64,000 nucleotides of DNA from Streptomyces piniterrae. GTDB taxonomy: Bacteria; Actinomycetota; Actinomycetes; Streptomycetales; Streptomycetaceae. A program made the translations under genes and the position numbers. Of this stretch, positions 24,476 to 34,274 are shown one piece after another (the first letter of the stretch is position 1; every line of letters starts with the position of its first letter). The notes beneath the pieces are model-generated. The model had not been told where the DNA came from and made no database searches. It saw nothing but the letters and a program-made list of their open reading frames with translations. The stretch is from NCBI RefSeq assembly GCF_005048155.1, contig NZ_SUMB01000002.1, forward strand, positions 558,001-622,000, given 5' to 3'.

Positions 24476-25483
24476 ATGGGTGTCGAGATCTGTGTGGAAG
24501 GGTTGACGAAATCCTTCGGACACCAGGTCATCTGGCAGGACGTGTCGCTCACGCTGCCCGCAGGGGAGATCTCCGTCCTGCTCGGCCCGTCCGGCACGGG
24601 TAAGTCCGTCTTCCTCAAAACGCTCGTCGGCCTGCTCAAGCCCGACAGAGGCTCCATATGGATCGACGGGAAGGACGTCACCCGGCTCCGCGAGCACGAC
24701 CTCTACGAGGTGCGGAAGCTGTTCGGCGTCCTCTTCCAGGACGGTGCGCTGTTCGGCTCGATGGATCTCTACGACAACATCGCCTTCCCGCTGCGCGAGC
24801 ACACCCGCAAGTCCGAGCGCGAGATCCGGCAGATCGTGCTCGAAAAGATGGACATGGTCGGCCTGCTCGGAGCCGAGGGGAAGCTGCCCGGTGAGATATC
24901 CGGGGGTATGCGCAAACGGGCCGGTCTTGCGCGGGCCCTGGTGCTCGATCCGGAGATCATCCTGTTCGACGAGCCCGACTCCGGCCTCGACCCGGTGCGG
25001 GTGGCCTATCTGAACCAGCTGATCGTCGATCTGAACGCCCAGATCGACGCGACGTTCCTGATCGTCACGCACGACATCGCCTCGGCCCGCCTGGTGCCGG
25101 ACAACATCGGGCTGCTGTTCCGGCGCGAGCTGGTGATGTTCGGGCCCAGGGAAGAGCTGCTGTCCAGTGGTGAGCCGGTGGTCGGCCAATTCCTCAACGG
25201 GCGCATGCAGGGCCCCATCGGCATGGCCGAGGAGAAGGACGCCGCCCAGGTCGAACAGGAGCTGGCCGAGCTCGATGCCGGCAACCACCGCGGCCCCAAG
25301 GGCGGCAAGGGCGCGTCCGGCGCGGGTGTCACCCCCCGCCTGCTGCCCAGCGAGGGCATCGTCCGCCCACCCCGCTGGGAGGAGATCGCCGAGTACGAGG
25401 AGAAGATGCAGCGGCTGCGTGACCTGCGCGCTGCCTCGAAGGGTGCGGTCGGCGTGGACGGCCCGGGGGTGACCGGCATATGA
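24476..25483 (+). CDS. mceG: Mce transporter ATP-binding protein (Mkl/MceG-like)
   Basis: 335-residue ABC ATPase that would energise the Mce lipid importer. Walker A is GPSGTGKS at 37-44; Q-loop in GVLFQDGALFGSM; signature ISGGMRKR; Walker B IILFDEPDSGLDP; switch His in IVTHD. GALFGSMD and SGGMRKR are specific for MlaF/Mkl ATPases. About 85 residues beyond the ATPase core (EEKDAAQVEQELAELDAGNH to the end) form a charged C-terminal extension. First gene of the mce operon; its stop overlaps the start of the first permease (ATGA). Unlike mycobacteria, where mceG is unlinked, the ATPase is encoded in the operon. Confidence 0.95.
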   Translation: MGVEICVEGLTKSFGHQVIWQDVSLTLPAGEISVLLGPSGTGKSVFLKTLVGLLKPDRGSIWIDGKDVTRLREHDLYEVRKLFGVLFQDGALFGSMDLYDNIAFPLREHTRKSEREIRQIVLEKMDMVGLLGAEGKLPGEISGGMRKRAGLARALVLDPEIILFDEPDSGLDPVRVAYLNQLIVDLNAQIDATFLIVTHDIASARLVPDNIGLLFRRELVMFGPREELLSSGEPVVGQFLNGRMQGPIGMAEEKDAAQVEQELAELDAGNHRGPKGGKGASGAGVTPRLLPSEGIVRPPRWEEIAEYEEKMQRLRDLRAASKGAVGVDGPGVTGI

Positions 25484-26250
25484 GCCTGTCGCCCACCAAC
25501 GCGCTGAAACATTCCGGCAGCCTGTTCGCGCTGTTCCTGGACGTCCTGCGGACCCTTCCGCGACGGCCGCTCCAGATACGCGAGTTCATCCAGCAGTCCT
25601 GGTTCATCGCGAGCGTCACGATTCTGCCCACCGCGCTGGTCTCCATCCCCTTCGGAGCCGTGATCGCGCTCCAGATCGGCAGTCTGACCCGGCAGCTGGG
25701 GGCGCAGTCGTTCTCCGGCGCCGCCTCGGTCCTCACGGTGCTGCGCGAGGCGTCGCCGATCGTGACCGCGCTGCTCATCGCGGGCGCCGGCGGCTCCGCG
25801 ATCTGCGCGGACCTCGGGGCGCGCAAGATCCGCGAGGAGATCGACGCCATGGAAGTGCTCGGGATCGACCCGATCCACCGACTGGTCGTCCCGCGGGTGG
25901 TGGCCTCGATGGCCGTCGCGGTGCTGCTCAACGGACTGGTCTCGGTGGTCGGCGTGGCCGGCGGCTACTTCTTCAACGTGGTCCTGCAGAACGGGACCCC
26001 CGGCGCCTATCTGGCCTCCTTCACCACCCTCGCGCAGTTGCCCGACCTGTACTGGGCCGAGCTGAAGGCGCTGCTCTTCGGCGCCATCGCCGCGATCGTC
26101 GCCTCGTACAAGGGCCTGACGGCCAAGGGCGGACCCAAAGGCGTCGGCGACGCGGTGAACCAGTCGGTCGTCATCACCTTCATGTTGCTGTTCGTCGTCA
26201 ACTTCGTGATGACGGCGATCTACTTCCAAGTCGTTCCGCAGAGGGGTTAG
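25480..26250 (+). CDS. yrbEA: MlaE/YrbE-family permease, first subunit
   Basis: 256 residues. MlaE-family integral membrane permease with about five spans; the family signature is IVTALLIAGAGGSAICADLG followed by ARKIREEIDAMEVLGIDPI, the cytoplasmic coupling helix that contacts the ATPase. It pairs with the next gene to form the Mce permease heterodimer. Start ATG 25480 overlaps the ATPase stop. A 3-bp gap separates it from the second permease. Confidence 0.95.
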   Translation: MSLSPTNALKHSGSLFALFLDVLRTLPRRPLQIREFIQQSWFIASVTILPTALVSIPFGAVIALQIGSLTRQLGAQSFSGAASVLTVLREASPIVTALLIAGAGGSAICADLGARKIREEIDAMEVLGIDPIHRLVVPRVVASMAVAVLLNGLVSVVGVAGGYFFNVVLQNGTPGAYLASFTTLAQLPDLYWAELKALLFGAIAAIVASYKGLTAKGGPKGVGDAVNQSVVITFMLLFVVNFVMTAIYFQVVPQRG

Positions 26251-26253
26251 TCG

Positions 26254-27081
26254 ATGGCGCTGTCGGAACGATTCCTCTCAGGCCCCCTCCGCTCCCTTGA
26301 GGAGCTCGGCGGCCAGCTGTCCTTCTACGGCCGCTCGCTCGGCTGGACCGCCCGCACGCTGCGCCGCTACAAGAAGGAAGTCCTGCGCCTGCTGGCCGAG
26401 GTGAGCTTCGGCCGCGGAGCGCTGGCGGTCATCGGCGGCACCGTCGGGGTCATCGCGTTCCTCACCTTCTTCACCGGAACCGAGGTCGGCCTCCAGGGGT
26501 ACGCCGCGCTCAACCAGCTCGGCACGTCGAACTTCGTGGCGTTCATCTCCGCCTACTTCAACACCCGGGAGATCGCGCCACTGGTCGCGGGGCTCGCCCT
26601 CTCCGCGACGGTCGGCGCCGGATTCACCGCCCAGCTCGGCGCGATGCGGATCAGCGAAGAGGTCGACGCGCTGGAGGTGATGGGCGTCCCCTCGCTGCCC
26701 TTTCTGGTCACCACGAGGATGATCGCCGGTTTCGTCGCGGTGATCCCGCTGTACGTGATCGGGCTGCTCTCCTCGTACTTCGCCGCCCGCACGATCACCA
26801 CCGGCTACTACGGGCAGTCGGCAGGCACGTACGACCACTACTTCCAGCAGTACCTGCCGCCCATCGACGTGTTGTGGTCCTTCGGCAAGGTGATCGTCTT
26901 CGCCGTCGTGATCATTCTCGTCCACTGCTACTACGGCTACTACGCGAAGGGCGGCCCGGCGGGCGTCGGCGTCGCGGTGGGCCGGGCGGTGCGCACCTCC
27001 ATCGTCGCCATCAACATCATGGACTTCTTCCTCAGCCTGGCGATCTGGGGAGCCACCACGACTGTGCGGATCGCGGGGTAG
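26254..27081 (+). CDS. yrbEB: MlaE/YrbE-family permease, second subunit
   Basis: 275 residues, second MlaE-family permease. It carries LVAGLALSATVGAGFTAQLG and AMRISEEVDALEVMGVPSLP, the counterpart of the coupling helix, and about five membrane spans. An N-terminal amphipathic helix of 40 residues (LGWTARTLRRYKKEVLRLLA) is typical of the YrbE B subunit. Begins 3 bp after the first permease and precedes MceA by 7 bp. Confidence 0.95.
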   Translation: MALSERFLSGPLRSLEELGGQLSFYGRSLGWTARTLRRYKKEVLRLLAEVSFGRGALAVIGGTVGVIAFLTFFTGTEVGLQGYAALNQLGTSNFVAFISAYFNTREIAPLVAGLALSATVGAGFTAQLGAMRISEEVDALEVMGVPSLPFLVTTRMIAGFVAVIPLYVIGLLSSYFAARTITTGYYGQSAGTYDHYFQQYLPPIDVLWSFGKVIVFAVVIILVHCYYGYYAKGGPAGVGVAVGRAVRTSIVAINIMDFFLSLAIWGATTTVRIAG

Positions 27082-27088
27082 CAGACAG

Positions 27089-28408
27089 ATGCCGATACTG
27101 ACACCGACACGGAGGCCGGCGCCGGCGCCGGCTCCGTCCCCGGGGAAAGCATGGACGCCCGCCGCCAAGCTGCGGCTCTACGGCATCGTCTTCCTCGTCG
27201 TCCTCGGGTTGCTGCTGACGCTGGCGGTCGCCGTCTACCAGAAGGCGTTCACCCCGTCCGTCCCGATCACCCTGCAGGCGAGCACGACCGGCAACCAGCT
27301 CGATCCGGGCGCCGACGTCAAGCTGCGCGGCCTGATCGTCGGAGAGGTCCGGGACATACGGGCCGACGGTGAGAAGGCGACGCTCGACCTCGCGCTCAAG
27401 CCCGAGCGCGCGTCCCACATCCCGGCCGACGTCCAGGCCCGGCTGCTGCCCAAGACGCTGTTCGGCGAGAAGTACGTCGACCTGGTCGTCCCCGCCCACT
27501 CCCCGCAGCGACCCATCCAGGCCGGAGACGTCATCACCCAGGACCGCACCAAGGCCGGCATCGAACTCCAGAAGCTGATGGACGACCTGCTGCCGCTGCT
27601 GCGCGCGGTCCAGCCGGGCAAACTGAACGCCACGCTGTCCGCGTTCGCCGACGCGCTGGAGGGGCGCGGTGACGAGATCGGCACCAACCTCGCCCGGGTG
27701 GACCGCTATTTCCACGAACTCAACCCGCACATGCCTGCCATACAGGCGAACATCTCGAAGCTCGCGGACGTGGCCGAGATCTACGGGGACGCCGCCCCCG
27801 ACCTTTTGCGGACCCTGCGCAACACGATCACCAGCAGCAAGACGCTGGTGGAGAAGAAGCAAGCGTTCGCCTCGGCCCTGACCGGGACCACCACCTTCGC
27901 GGGCACCGGGGAGAAAGTGATCGACGACAACTCCGAGCGGCTCATCGGCCTGTCCCGGGTCTCCCGGCCCACCCTGGCGCTGCTCGCCCGCTACTCGCCC
28001 GAATACCCCTGTCTGCTGCGCGGCCTGGTGAAGTCGGAGCCGCTGTCCGAGCAGATCTTCGAGGGCGGAAAGATGCACATCACCCTGGAGGTCGCCCTGC
28101 CCCGCCCGCCCTACCGCCCCGGCGAGGAGCCGCGCTACGCCGATCGCTCAGGACCGAGCTGCCGGGGCCTGCCCAGTCCGCAGAAGCCGTTTCCAGGGAC
28201 CGCGTTGAACGACGGCACCAAGGGCTCCGGCGGTGCTTCCCCTTCCACGCCGGGCCCGCTCGGCGGCATCGCCGGTACGGCCGCGGAGCAGCAGGTCGTC
28301 GGTTCGCTCGTGGCCCCGGTCATGGGCGTGCCCGCCGATGAGGTGCCCGGCGTGGCGACCCTGCTCTTCGGCCCGATGGCCCGCGGAACGGCGGTGAGCG
28401 TCGCATGA
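27089..28408 (+). CDS. mceA: MceA-type substrate-binding protein
   Basis: 439 residues. A Pro/Ala-rich start, one membrane span (LYGIVFLVVLGLLLTLAVAV) and an MCE domain (ITLQASTTGNQLDPGADVKL, GLIVGEVRDIRADGEKATLD, ARLLPKTLFGEKYVDLVVP). A long helical region of about 200 residues follows, as in the hexameric tunnel of Mce1 complexes, then a Pro/Ser/Gly-rich tail. MceA subunits carry lipid from the outer layer to the permease. Its stop overlaps the start of mceB. The substrate class (sterol, fatty acid or other lipid) cannot be read from sequence. Confidence 0.93.
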   Translation: MPILTPTRRPAPAPAPSPGKAWTPAAKLRLYGIVFLVVLGLLLTLAVAVYQKAFTPSVPITLQASTTGNQLDPGADVKLRGLIVGEVRDIRADGEKATLDLALKPERASHIPADVQARLLPKTLFGEKYVDLVVPAHSPQRPIQAGDVITQDRTKAGIELQKLMDDLLPLLRAVQPGKLNATLSAFADALEGRGDEIGTNLARVDRYFHELNPHMPAIQANISKLADVAEIYGDAAPDLLRTLRNTITSSKTLVEKKQAFASALTGTTTFAGTGEKVIDDNSERLIGLSRVSRPTLALLARYSPEYPCLLRGLVKSEPLSEQIFEGGKMHITLEVALPRPPYRPGEEPRYADRSGPSCRGLPSPQKPFPGTALNDGTKGSGGASPSTPGPLGGIAGTAAEQQVVGSLVAPVMGVPADEVPGVATLLFGPMARGTAVSVA

Positions 28409-29436
28409 AGGCACGGGAAACGGCCGCACCGCTGATCAAGTTCAGCCTCTTCGCTGTAGTGACCGTCCTGGCGACGGCGCTGCTCGCGGCCACGATCGTC
28501 AACATCCGGTTCACCGACGAGGACACCTACCAGGCGGTGTTCAGCGACGTCACAGGCCTGGAGGAGGGTGACGACATCCGGGTGGCCGGGGTCAGGGTCG
28601 GCGAGGTCCAGGACATCCGGATCAAGGACCGGACGCTGGCCGAGGTCGAGTTCACCGCCTCCAGCGACCGGCCGCTGCTCGCCTCCTCAGGCGCTGTCAT
28701 CCGCTACCGCAATCTCGTCGGACAGCGGTACATCGCGCTGACCGAGGGCGCGGGCAAGAGCAGCGAGCGACTGCGGTCCGGAGCCACCATCCCGCTCTCC
28801 AGGACCCAGCCCGCTCTCGACCTCAACGCGCTGCTCAACGGCTTCAAGCCACTGTTCGCCGCGCTGAGTCCCAAGGACACCAACCAGCTGGCCACGGAGA
28901 TCATCAAGACCCTCCAGGGTGAGGGCGGCACGATCAACAGCCTGCTCGCACACACGGCTTCGCTCACCACGACCCTCGCCGACCGCGACGAGCTGATCGG
29001 CTCGGTGATCGACAACCTCAACCAGGTGCTCGGCACGCTGGACCAGCGCAGTGCGCGCTTCTCCGGCCTCCTCAAGCAGCTGCAGCGGGTGGTGTCCGGG
29101 CTGTCCGCCGACCGTAAGGCGATCGGCGACTCGCTGGCAGGCATCAGCGACCTGGCCGGCGCCACCTCGGGCCTGCTCGAAGACGGACGTCCGGCGCTGA
29201 AGTCCGACATCGCCCAGCTGTCCCGGCTCACCGGAACGCTCAACAAGAACGAGAAGACCGTGGAGGGCGTCCTGAAACGGCTCCCGCACAAGCTCAACAA
29301 GCTGACCGCCACCGGCTCGTACGGCTCCTGGTTCAACTTCTACCTGTGCGACTTCGACGGCCGTGTCGTGCTGCCGAACACCGCGCAGGCCATCACGCCG
29401 CGGCTGCACGTCGACCAGGCGAGGTGTGGTCGGTGA
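28405..29436 (+). CDS. mceB: MceB-type protein
   Basis: 343 residues. One N-terminal membrane span (IKFSLFAVVTVLATALLAAT), MCE domain (YQAVFSDVTGLEEGDDIRVA, GVRVGEVQDIRIKDRTLAEV, YRNLVGQRYIALTEGAG), then heptad-like helices (LIGSVIDNLNQVLGTLDQRS). No lipobox. Starts within the mceA stop and overlaps mceC by 4 bp, so translation is coupled. Confidence 0.93.
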   Translation: MKARETAAPLIKFSLFAVVTVLATALLAATIVNIRFTDEDTYQAVFSDVTGLEEGDDIRVAGVRVGEVQDIRIKDRTLAEVEFTASSDRPLLASSGAVIRYRNLVGQRYIALTEGAGKSSERLRSGATIPLSRTQPALDLNALLNGFKPLFAALSPKDTNQLATEIIKTLQGEGGTINSLLAHTASLTTTLADRDELIGSVIDNLNQVLGTLDQRSARFSGLLKQLQRVVSGLSADRKAIGDSLAGISDLAGATSGLLEDGRPALKSDIAQLSRLTGTLNKNEKTVEGVLKRLPHKLNKLTATGSYGSWFNFYLCDFDGRVVLPNTAQAITPRLHVDQARCGR

Positions 29437-30440
29437 TCCCTTTCCGCGAACGCAACCCCGTAAAGATCGGGGCGGCCGGCCTCACCACCATCGCGCTGCT
29501 GCTCGCCGCGGCGTTCAATGTGGACAGCCTTCCGCTGATCGGCAGCGGCGATCAGTACAGCGCCGCCTTCTCCGAGGCGGGCGGGCTGAAGGGCGGTGAC
29601 GAGGTCCGGATCGCCGGGGTCAAGGTCGGCAAGGTCGACGACGTCGAGCTGGACGGTGACCACGTCAAGGTCAGCTTCCGGGTCAAGGGCGAGCCGCAGT
29701 TCGGGACCAGGACCGGCGCCGCCATCCGGGTCAAGACGATCCTCGGCGCCAAGTACCTCTCCCTGGAGCCCAAGGGGACCGGGCAGTTGGAGCCCGGCAG
29801 CCAGATCCCGATCAACCGGACCGTCTCGGCGTACGACGTGGTGCAGGCGTTCAGCGACCTCGCCACGACCAGCGAGAAGGTCGACACCAAGCAGGTGGCC
29901 AAGGCGATGGACGCGATCTCGGCGACGTTCAAGGACTCGCCCCCCGAGGTCAAGGCGTCGCTCAACGGCCTGTCCCGGCTGTCCAAGACCGTGGCCTCGC
30001 GCGACAAGGCGCTGGGCGATCTGCTCAAGCGCGCCAACGGCGTCACCGGGGTGCTCTCCGACCGCTCGGACGAGCTCACCTCCATGATGAAAGATGGCAA
30101 CGCACTGTTCGAGGAGATCAGCAAGCGGCGCCAGGTCATCCACACCCTGCTGGTCAACGCCACGACGCTCGGGGTGCAACTCTCGGGGCTCGTCGAGGAC
30201 AACCGGAAGCAGATCGGTCCGGCGCTGGCCCGGCTGAACACGGTCGTCCAGATGCTGCAGCGCAACGAGAAGAGCCTCAACCGCAGCGTCAAGCTGATGG
30301 CGCCGTTCGCCCGGGTCTTCACCAACACCCTCGGCAACGGCCGCTGGTTCGACACCTACATCCAGAACATGGTCGCGGCTCAACCCGCCTCGCCCCGCAG
30401 CGGCGGATCCGCGCAGACATCCCCGGGAGGGTCGCAATGA
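29433..30440 (+). CDS. mceC: MceC-type protein
   Basis: 335 residues from the GTG at 29433 that overlaps the mceB stop (GTGA). Short cytoplasmic start (IPFRERNPVKIG), membrane span, MCE domain (YSAAFSEAGGLKGGDEVRIA, GVKVGKVDDVELDGDHVKVS, KTILGAKYLSLEPKGTGQ), long helical region, short Ser/Gly/Pro tail. Third of six Mce subunits that form the periplasm-spanning tube. The ORF could be extended to 29346 but that lies inside mceB. Confidence 0.92.
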   Translation: MIPFRERNPVKIGAAGLTTIALLLAAAFNVDSLPLIGSGDQYSAAFSEAGGLKGGDEVRIAGVKVGKVDDVELDGDHVKVSFRVKGEPQFGTRTGAAIRVKTILGAKYLSLEPKGTGQLEPGSQIPINRTVSAYDVVQAFSDLATTSEKVDTKQVAKAMDAISATFKDSPPEVKASLNGLSRLSKTVASRDKALGDLLKRANGVTGVLSDRSDELTSMMKDGNALFEEISKRRQVIHTLLVNATTLGVQLSGLVEDNRKQIGPALARLNTVVQMLQRNEKSLNRSVKLMAPFARVFTNTLGNGRWFDTYIQNMVAAQPASPRSGGSAQTSPGGSQ

Positions 30441-31618
30441 AGGCCGCCTCCAGGAGGAACCGACCGCAGCTGGCGCCGCGCAAGCTGCAGCGCCGTATCG
30501 CGCTCGCCGTCGCGCTGGCGCTCGTCACGGGACTCACCGTCGCGCTGTGGCCGCAGAAGGACAACGTGCGGGTCACCGCGTACTTCCCGCGTACCGTCGG
30601 CATCTACCCCGGCTCCGACGTCCGCGTGCTGGGCATCCGGATCGGCGAGGTCAAGAAGATCACGCCGCAGGGCTCCCGGGTGCGGGTGGATCTGGAGTAC
30701 GAGGCGGACAAGAAGGTCCCCACGGACGCCAAGGCCGCCATCATCAACTCCTCCGTGGTCAGCGACCGTTACGTCCAGCTGCTGCCGGTGTACCGCGGCG
30801 GCCCGGAGATGAGGAGCGGCGACGTCATCCCGGAGAACCGCACGGCCGTCCCGGTCGAGCTGGACCGGATCAACGACAGCCTGCACACCACGGCCGAGGC
30901 GCTCGGCCCGCGCGGCGCCAACAAGGACGGCGCGCTGAACCGGCTGCTCGGGGTCAGCGCGGACAACCTGAAGGGGCAGGGCGGCAAGATGCACCAGACG
31001 GTGAAGGACCTCTCGCTGGCCGTCTCCGCCCTTTCGGACAGCCGCAAGAACATGTTCGGGACGGTCCGGAACCTGCAGGTGTTCACGTCCGCGATGGCGG
31101 CGGACGACAAGAGCGTCCGGACCTTCAACGACAGCCTGGCCGGCGTGGCGGGCCAACTCTCCGGTGAGCGTAAGGAACTCGGGGAGGCGCTCAGGCAACT
31201 GTCGATCGCCCTGAAGGACGTGGCCGGATTCGTCAAGGGCAACAAGAAGTCGCTGACCTCCAATGTGAAGGGTCTCAGCGAGGTGACGCGTGTGCTGGTC
31301 AAGCAGCGCGCCGCGCTGGAGGAGCTGATGGACGTCGCACCCGCCGGTCTCGGCAACCTCAACAACGCGTACAACCCGGAGTCCGGCACGCTGGACACCC
31401 GCAACAACAGCGAGCAATCGCATGACCCGGCCAGTGCGCTGTGCTCGATCCTCAAGACAACGGGAGACAGGTCCGACTGCGGGGAGCTGCGGAAGCTCTT
31501 CGACTCGCTCCCCGAGGTGCCGAAGGGCGACCCTCTCACCGGAGCGCCCCAGCAGGCCTCCGCAGGGACTGCCACAACGGACAAGACGCTTGGCGGGATT
31601 CTGGGGGTCAGCGCATGA
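30437..31618 (+). CDS. mceD: MceD-type protein
   Basis: 393 residues. Basic N-terminus, membrane span (RIALAVALALVTGLTVALWP), MCE domain (VTAYFPRTVGIYPGSDVRVL, GIRIGEVKKITPQGSRVRVD, INSSVVSDRYVQLLPVYRGG) and long helical region ending in a Thr/Ala-rich tail. SSVVSDRYVQL is the MceD-type version of the tunnel-loop sequence. Coupled to mceC and mceE by 4-bp overlaps. Confidence 0.92.
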   Translation: MKAASRRNRPQLAPRKLQRRIALAVALALVTGLTVALWPQKDNVRVTAYFPRTVGIYPGSDVRVLGIRIGEVKKITPQGSRVRVDLEYEADKKVPTDAKAAIINSSVVSDRYVQLLPVYRGGPEMRSGDVIPENRTAVPVELDRINDSLHTTAEALGPRGANKDGALNRLLGVSADNLKGQGGKMHQTVKDLSLAVSALSDSRKNMFGTVRNLQVFTSAMAADDKSVRTFNDSLAGVAGQLSGERKELGEALRQLSIALKDVAGFVKGNKKSLTSNVKGLSEVTRVLVKQRAALEELMDVAPAGLGNLNNAYNPESGTLDTRNNSEQSHDPASALCSILKTTGDRSDCGELRKLFDSLPEVPKGDPLTGAPQQASAGTATTDKTLGGILGVSA

Positions 31619-32991
31619 CCGCCCCGAACGCGGCCGCCTGCCCCGCACGGCGGCACAAGACCGGCTTCGCGCGGAATGCCCGGCGCACGGCCGCCCTGTG
31701 GGTGGCCGCCGGGTCGGTGCTGCTGTCCGGCTGCGAGTTCAACGGCCTGTACGACGTCCAGCTGCCGGGCGGCGCCGCCGCGGACGACGACGCGTACCAC
31801 GTCACCGTCGAGTTCCGGGACGTTCTCGACCTGGTGCCGCAGTCGGCGGTGAAGGTCAACAACGTCACCGTGGGCGCTGTCGAGAAGGTGGAGCTCAAAG
31901 GCTGGCACGCCAACGTCCGCCTGCGTATCGCGGACCATGTGAGGCTGCCGGAGAACGCGGTCGCCGAAATGCGCATGACCAGCGTGCTCGGCGAGAAGTA
32001 CGTGTCTCTGGCCGAGCCGGCGGGCGTCGAGCCGGTCGGGAAGCTCAAGGACGGGGCGCGCATCCTGATGTCGCGCAGTGGCCGCACACCGGAGATCGAG
32101 GAGGTGCTTTCCGCCCTCTCCTCGCTGCTCAACGGCGGCGGTGTAGCCCACCTTCACACGATCACCAAAGAGCTGAACAACACGATGGGAGGCCGCGAGG
32201 AGCGGATCAAGAACCTGCTTGAGGAGCTGGACACGTTCGTCGGCGGGCTCGACCGGCAGCGCTCCCAGATCGTCCGCGCGCTGAACGGCATCGACCGGCT
32301 CTCCAACCGGCTCCGGGAGGAGAAGGCCGCGATCGGCGAGGCTGTCGACGCCATACCGCCCGCGCTCAAGGTGCTGGCCGACCAGCGCCGGAACCTCACG
32401 CGGATGCTGCGGTCCCTCTCCAGTCTCGGCAAGGTCTCGACGAAGGTGATCAACGCGTCCAAGGACGATGCCATCGCCAACCTGCGGAACCTGCAGCCGA
32501 TCCTCGCCAAGCTCAACCAGGCGGGCAACGACCTGCCGAACGCGCTGGAGCTGCTGACCACCTATCCGTTCCCGCGCAACGCCCCGGACGCCATCAAGGG
32601 CGACTACACCAACCTGCACATCACTGCCGACCTCGACCTGAAGAGCATCTACGGAAACGTCACCGACGAGCCGAAGAAGCCGGGCGAGGGCAAGAACGAC
32701 GACGGCGGGAAGCCCGGCGTGCCGGAGGCACCGGACGCGCCGAAGCCGCCGGACGTGCCGGACTTCCCCGGTCTCGTCAATCCCACCTCGCTCCCGAAGT
32801 TGGACGGTGACGGGGGCCAGGACGACGGTGACGGGGGCCAGGACACGGGCGGTGGCGACGTGCAGTGCCTGCCGCTGTGCACCGGAATCCAGGCCTCGTA
32901 CGGCGCCTACTCCGACGCCGGCGGGTCGGCCTATCCCAGCGGTTTCGACCTGGCTCTCGCGAGGCTCATGACGAAGGGGATGCTGTCGTGA
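31615..32991 (+). CDS. mceE: MceE-type lipoprotein
   Basis: 458 residues, the lipoprotein subunit of the Mce complex (the LprK-like position of mycobacterial operons). The signal sequence ends in lipobox LLSGC with Cys40 lipidated. MCE domain: YHVTVEFRDVLDLVPQSAVK, NNVTVGAVEKVELKGWHANV, MTSVLGEKYVSLAEPAG. The C-terminal third has acidic/Pro repeats (PEAPDAPKPPDVPDFPGL) and a tandem GDGGQD(D/T) segment before a final Cys-containing stretch. ATG 31615 overlaps the mceD stop; the ORF extends upstream inside mceD but that is not used. Confidence 0.92.
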   Translation: MTAPNAAACPARRHKTGFARNARRTAALWVAAGSVLLSGCEFNGLYDVQLPGGAAADDDAYHVTVEFRDVLDLVPQSAVKVNNVTVGAVEKVELKGWHANVRLRIADHVRLPENAVAEMRMTSVLGEKYVSLAEPAGVEPVGKLKDGARILMSRSGRTPEIEEVLSALSSLLNGGGVAHLHTITKELNNTMGGREERIKNLLEELDTFVGGLDRQRSQIVRALNGIDRLSNRLREEKAAIGEAVDAIPPALKVLADQRRNLTRMLRSLSSLGKVSTKVINASKDDAIANLRNLQPILAKLNQAGNDLPNALELLTTYPFPRNAPDAIKGDYTNLHITADLDLKSIYGNVTDEPKKPGEGKNDDGGKPGVPEAPDAPKPPDVPDFPGLVNPTSLPKLDGDGGQDDGDGGQDTGGGDVQCLPLCTGIQASYGAYSDAGGSAYPSGFDLALARLMTKGMLS

Positions 32992-34274
32992 TCACCCGTA
33001 CGGTCAAGGCGCAGCTCATCGCCTTCTCTGCCGTCACCGCCGTAGGCGTGTCCTACGTCGGCGCGGAGTACGCCGGCCTCGGCGACCGGATCCTGGACCG
33101 CGACTACACCGTGCGGGCGCACTTCGCCGACTCCGGAGGTATCTACTCGGACGCCGAGGTGACCTACCGAGGGATCCCGGTGGGCCGCGTGGGCGACCTG
33201 CGCCTCGGCGACTCCGGCAGCTCCGTCGGTGTATCGGTGGACCTGCACATCGGGGACGGCTCGCGCATCCCCGCCGACACCCTCGCCGTGGTGGCCAACC
33301 GCTCGGCGGTGGGCGAGCAGTACGTCGATCTGCAGCCGCGCTCCAGGAGCGGCCCCTATCTGCGCGATGGCTCCGAGATCGCCCAGAAGGACACCCGTAC
33401 CCCGCTGCAGACGACGCAGCTGATCAAGGGTCTCGACCGGTTCGTCGCGTCCGTCGACAAGAGGGACCTCAAGATCACGGTCGATGAGCTGGGCAAGGCG
33501 TTCGCGGGCACGGGGCCGCACCTGTCCCGGATGGTCGACTCGGGCAACTCGCTCGTGAAGGAGGCGAGCGACTCGCTCCCCCAGACGATCAAGTTGATCG
33601 AGGACTCCCAGGGTGTGCTGCAGACCCAGATCGACAAGGGCTCGTCCATCAAGTCCTTCTCCCGCGATCTGGCGGACCTCACCGAGCAGATCAAGAACAG
33701 CGACGGCGACTTCCGCAGGCTGATGGACGGCCAGACGTCGGCCGCGCACGAAATGGACTCGCTGCTGAAGGCCAACCAGAAGGCGCTGCCGGTGCTGCTG
33801 GGAAACCTCATCAGCGGAGGCCAGGTCAGCGCGGCACGGCTGCCGGGCATGGAGCAGACCCTGGTGACCTTCCCGGCCGTCGTCGCCGGCAGCTTCACGG
33901 TGCTCCCGGGCGACGGCACCAGCCACTTTGGTCTGGCCCTCAACTCCGACGAGCCGCCGTCCTGCCGGCAGGGATACGGCAGCACCCAGCGCCGCTCCCC
34001 AACGGACACCAGCGAGCGGCAGGCGAACACCTCGGTCCGCTGCACCGAGCCCCGCGGCAGCAAGACCTCGGTGCGCGGTGCGCAGAACGTCCCGCGGCCG
34101 GGCGGCTCCGGGAGCCAGGCCGACCTGGCGTCGTATGTCGCGCCCTACGATCCCGCGTCCGGCCTCATCCAGGGACCGGGCGGAGGGACCGTCCAGATCG
34201 GCTCGACCGGGGGAGAACAGAACGTGTTCGGAAAGGACTCATGGCAATGGATGCTCGTTGGACCGATGGCATGA
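32988..34274 (+). CDS. mceF: MceF-type protein
   Basis: 428 residues from GTG 32988 overlapping the mceE stop. N-terminal span (LIAFSAVTAVGVSYVGAEYA), MCE domain (YTVRAHFADSGGIYSDAEVT, YRGIPVGRVGDLRLGDSG, VANRSAVGEQYVDLQPRSRS), helical region and a C-terminal Ser/Gln/Pro-rich tail with a Cys pair. Sixth MCE subunit, completing the A-F set. Confidence 0.92.
   Translation: MITRTVKAQLIAFSAVTAVGVSYVGAEYAGLGDRILDRDYTVRAHFADSGGIYSDAEVTYRGIPVGRVGDLRLGDSGSSVGVSVDLHIGDGSRIPADTLAVVANRSAVGEQYVDLQPRSRSGPYLRDGSEIAQKDTRTPLQTTQLIKGLDRFVASVDKRDLKITVDELGKAFAGTGPHLSRMVDSGNSLVKEASDSLPQTIKLIEDSQGVLQTQIDKGSSIKSFSRDLADLTEQIKNSDGDFRRLMDGQTSAAHEMDSLLKANQKALPVLLGNLISGGQVSAARLPGMEQTLVTFPAVVAGSFTVLPGDGTSHFGLALNSDEPPSCRQGYGSTQRRSPTDTSERQANTSVRCTEPRGSKTSVRGAQNVPRPGGSGSQADLASYVAPYDPASGLIQGPGGGTVQIGSTGGEQNVFGKDSWQWMLVGPMA

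Noticed and set aside
30380..32619. Long minus-strand ORFs across the mce operon
   Set aside because: Frames mirror mceD-mceE codons, have no ribosome sites and no recognisable protein features.
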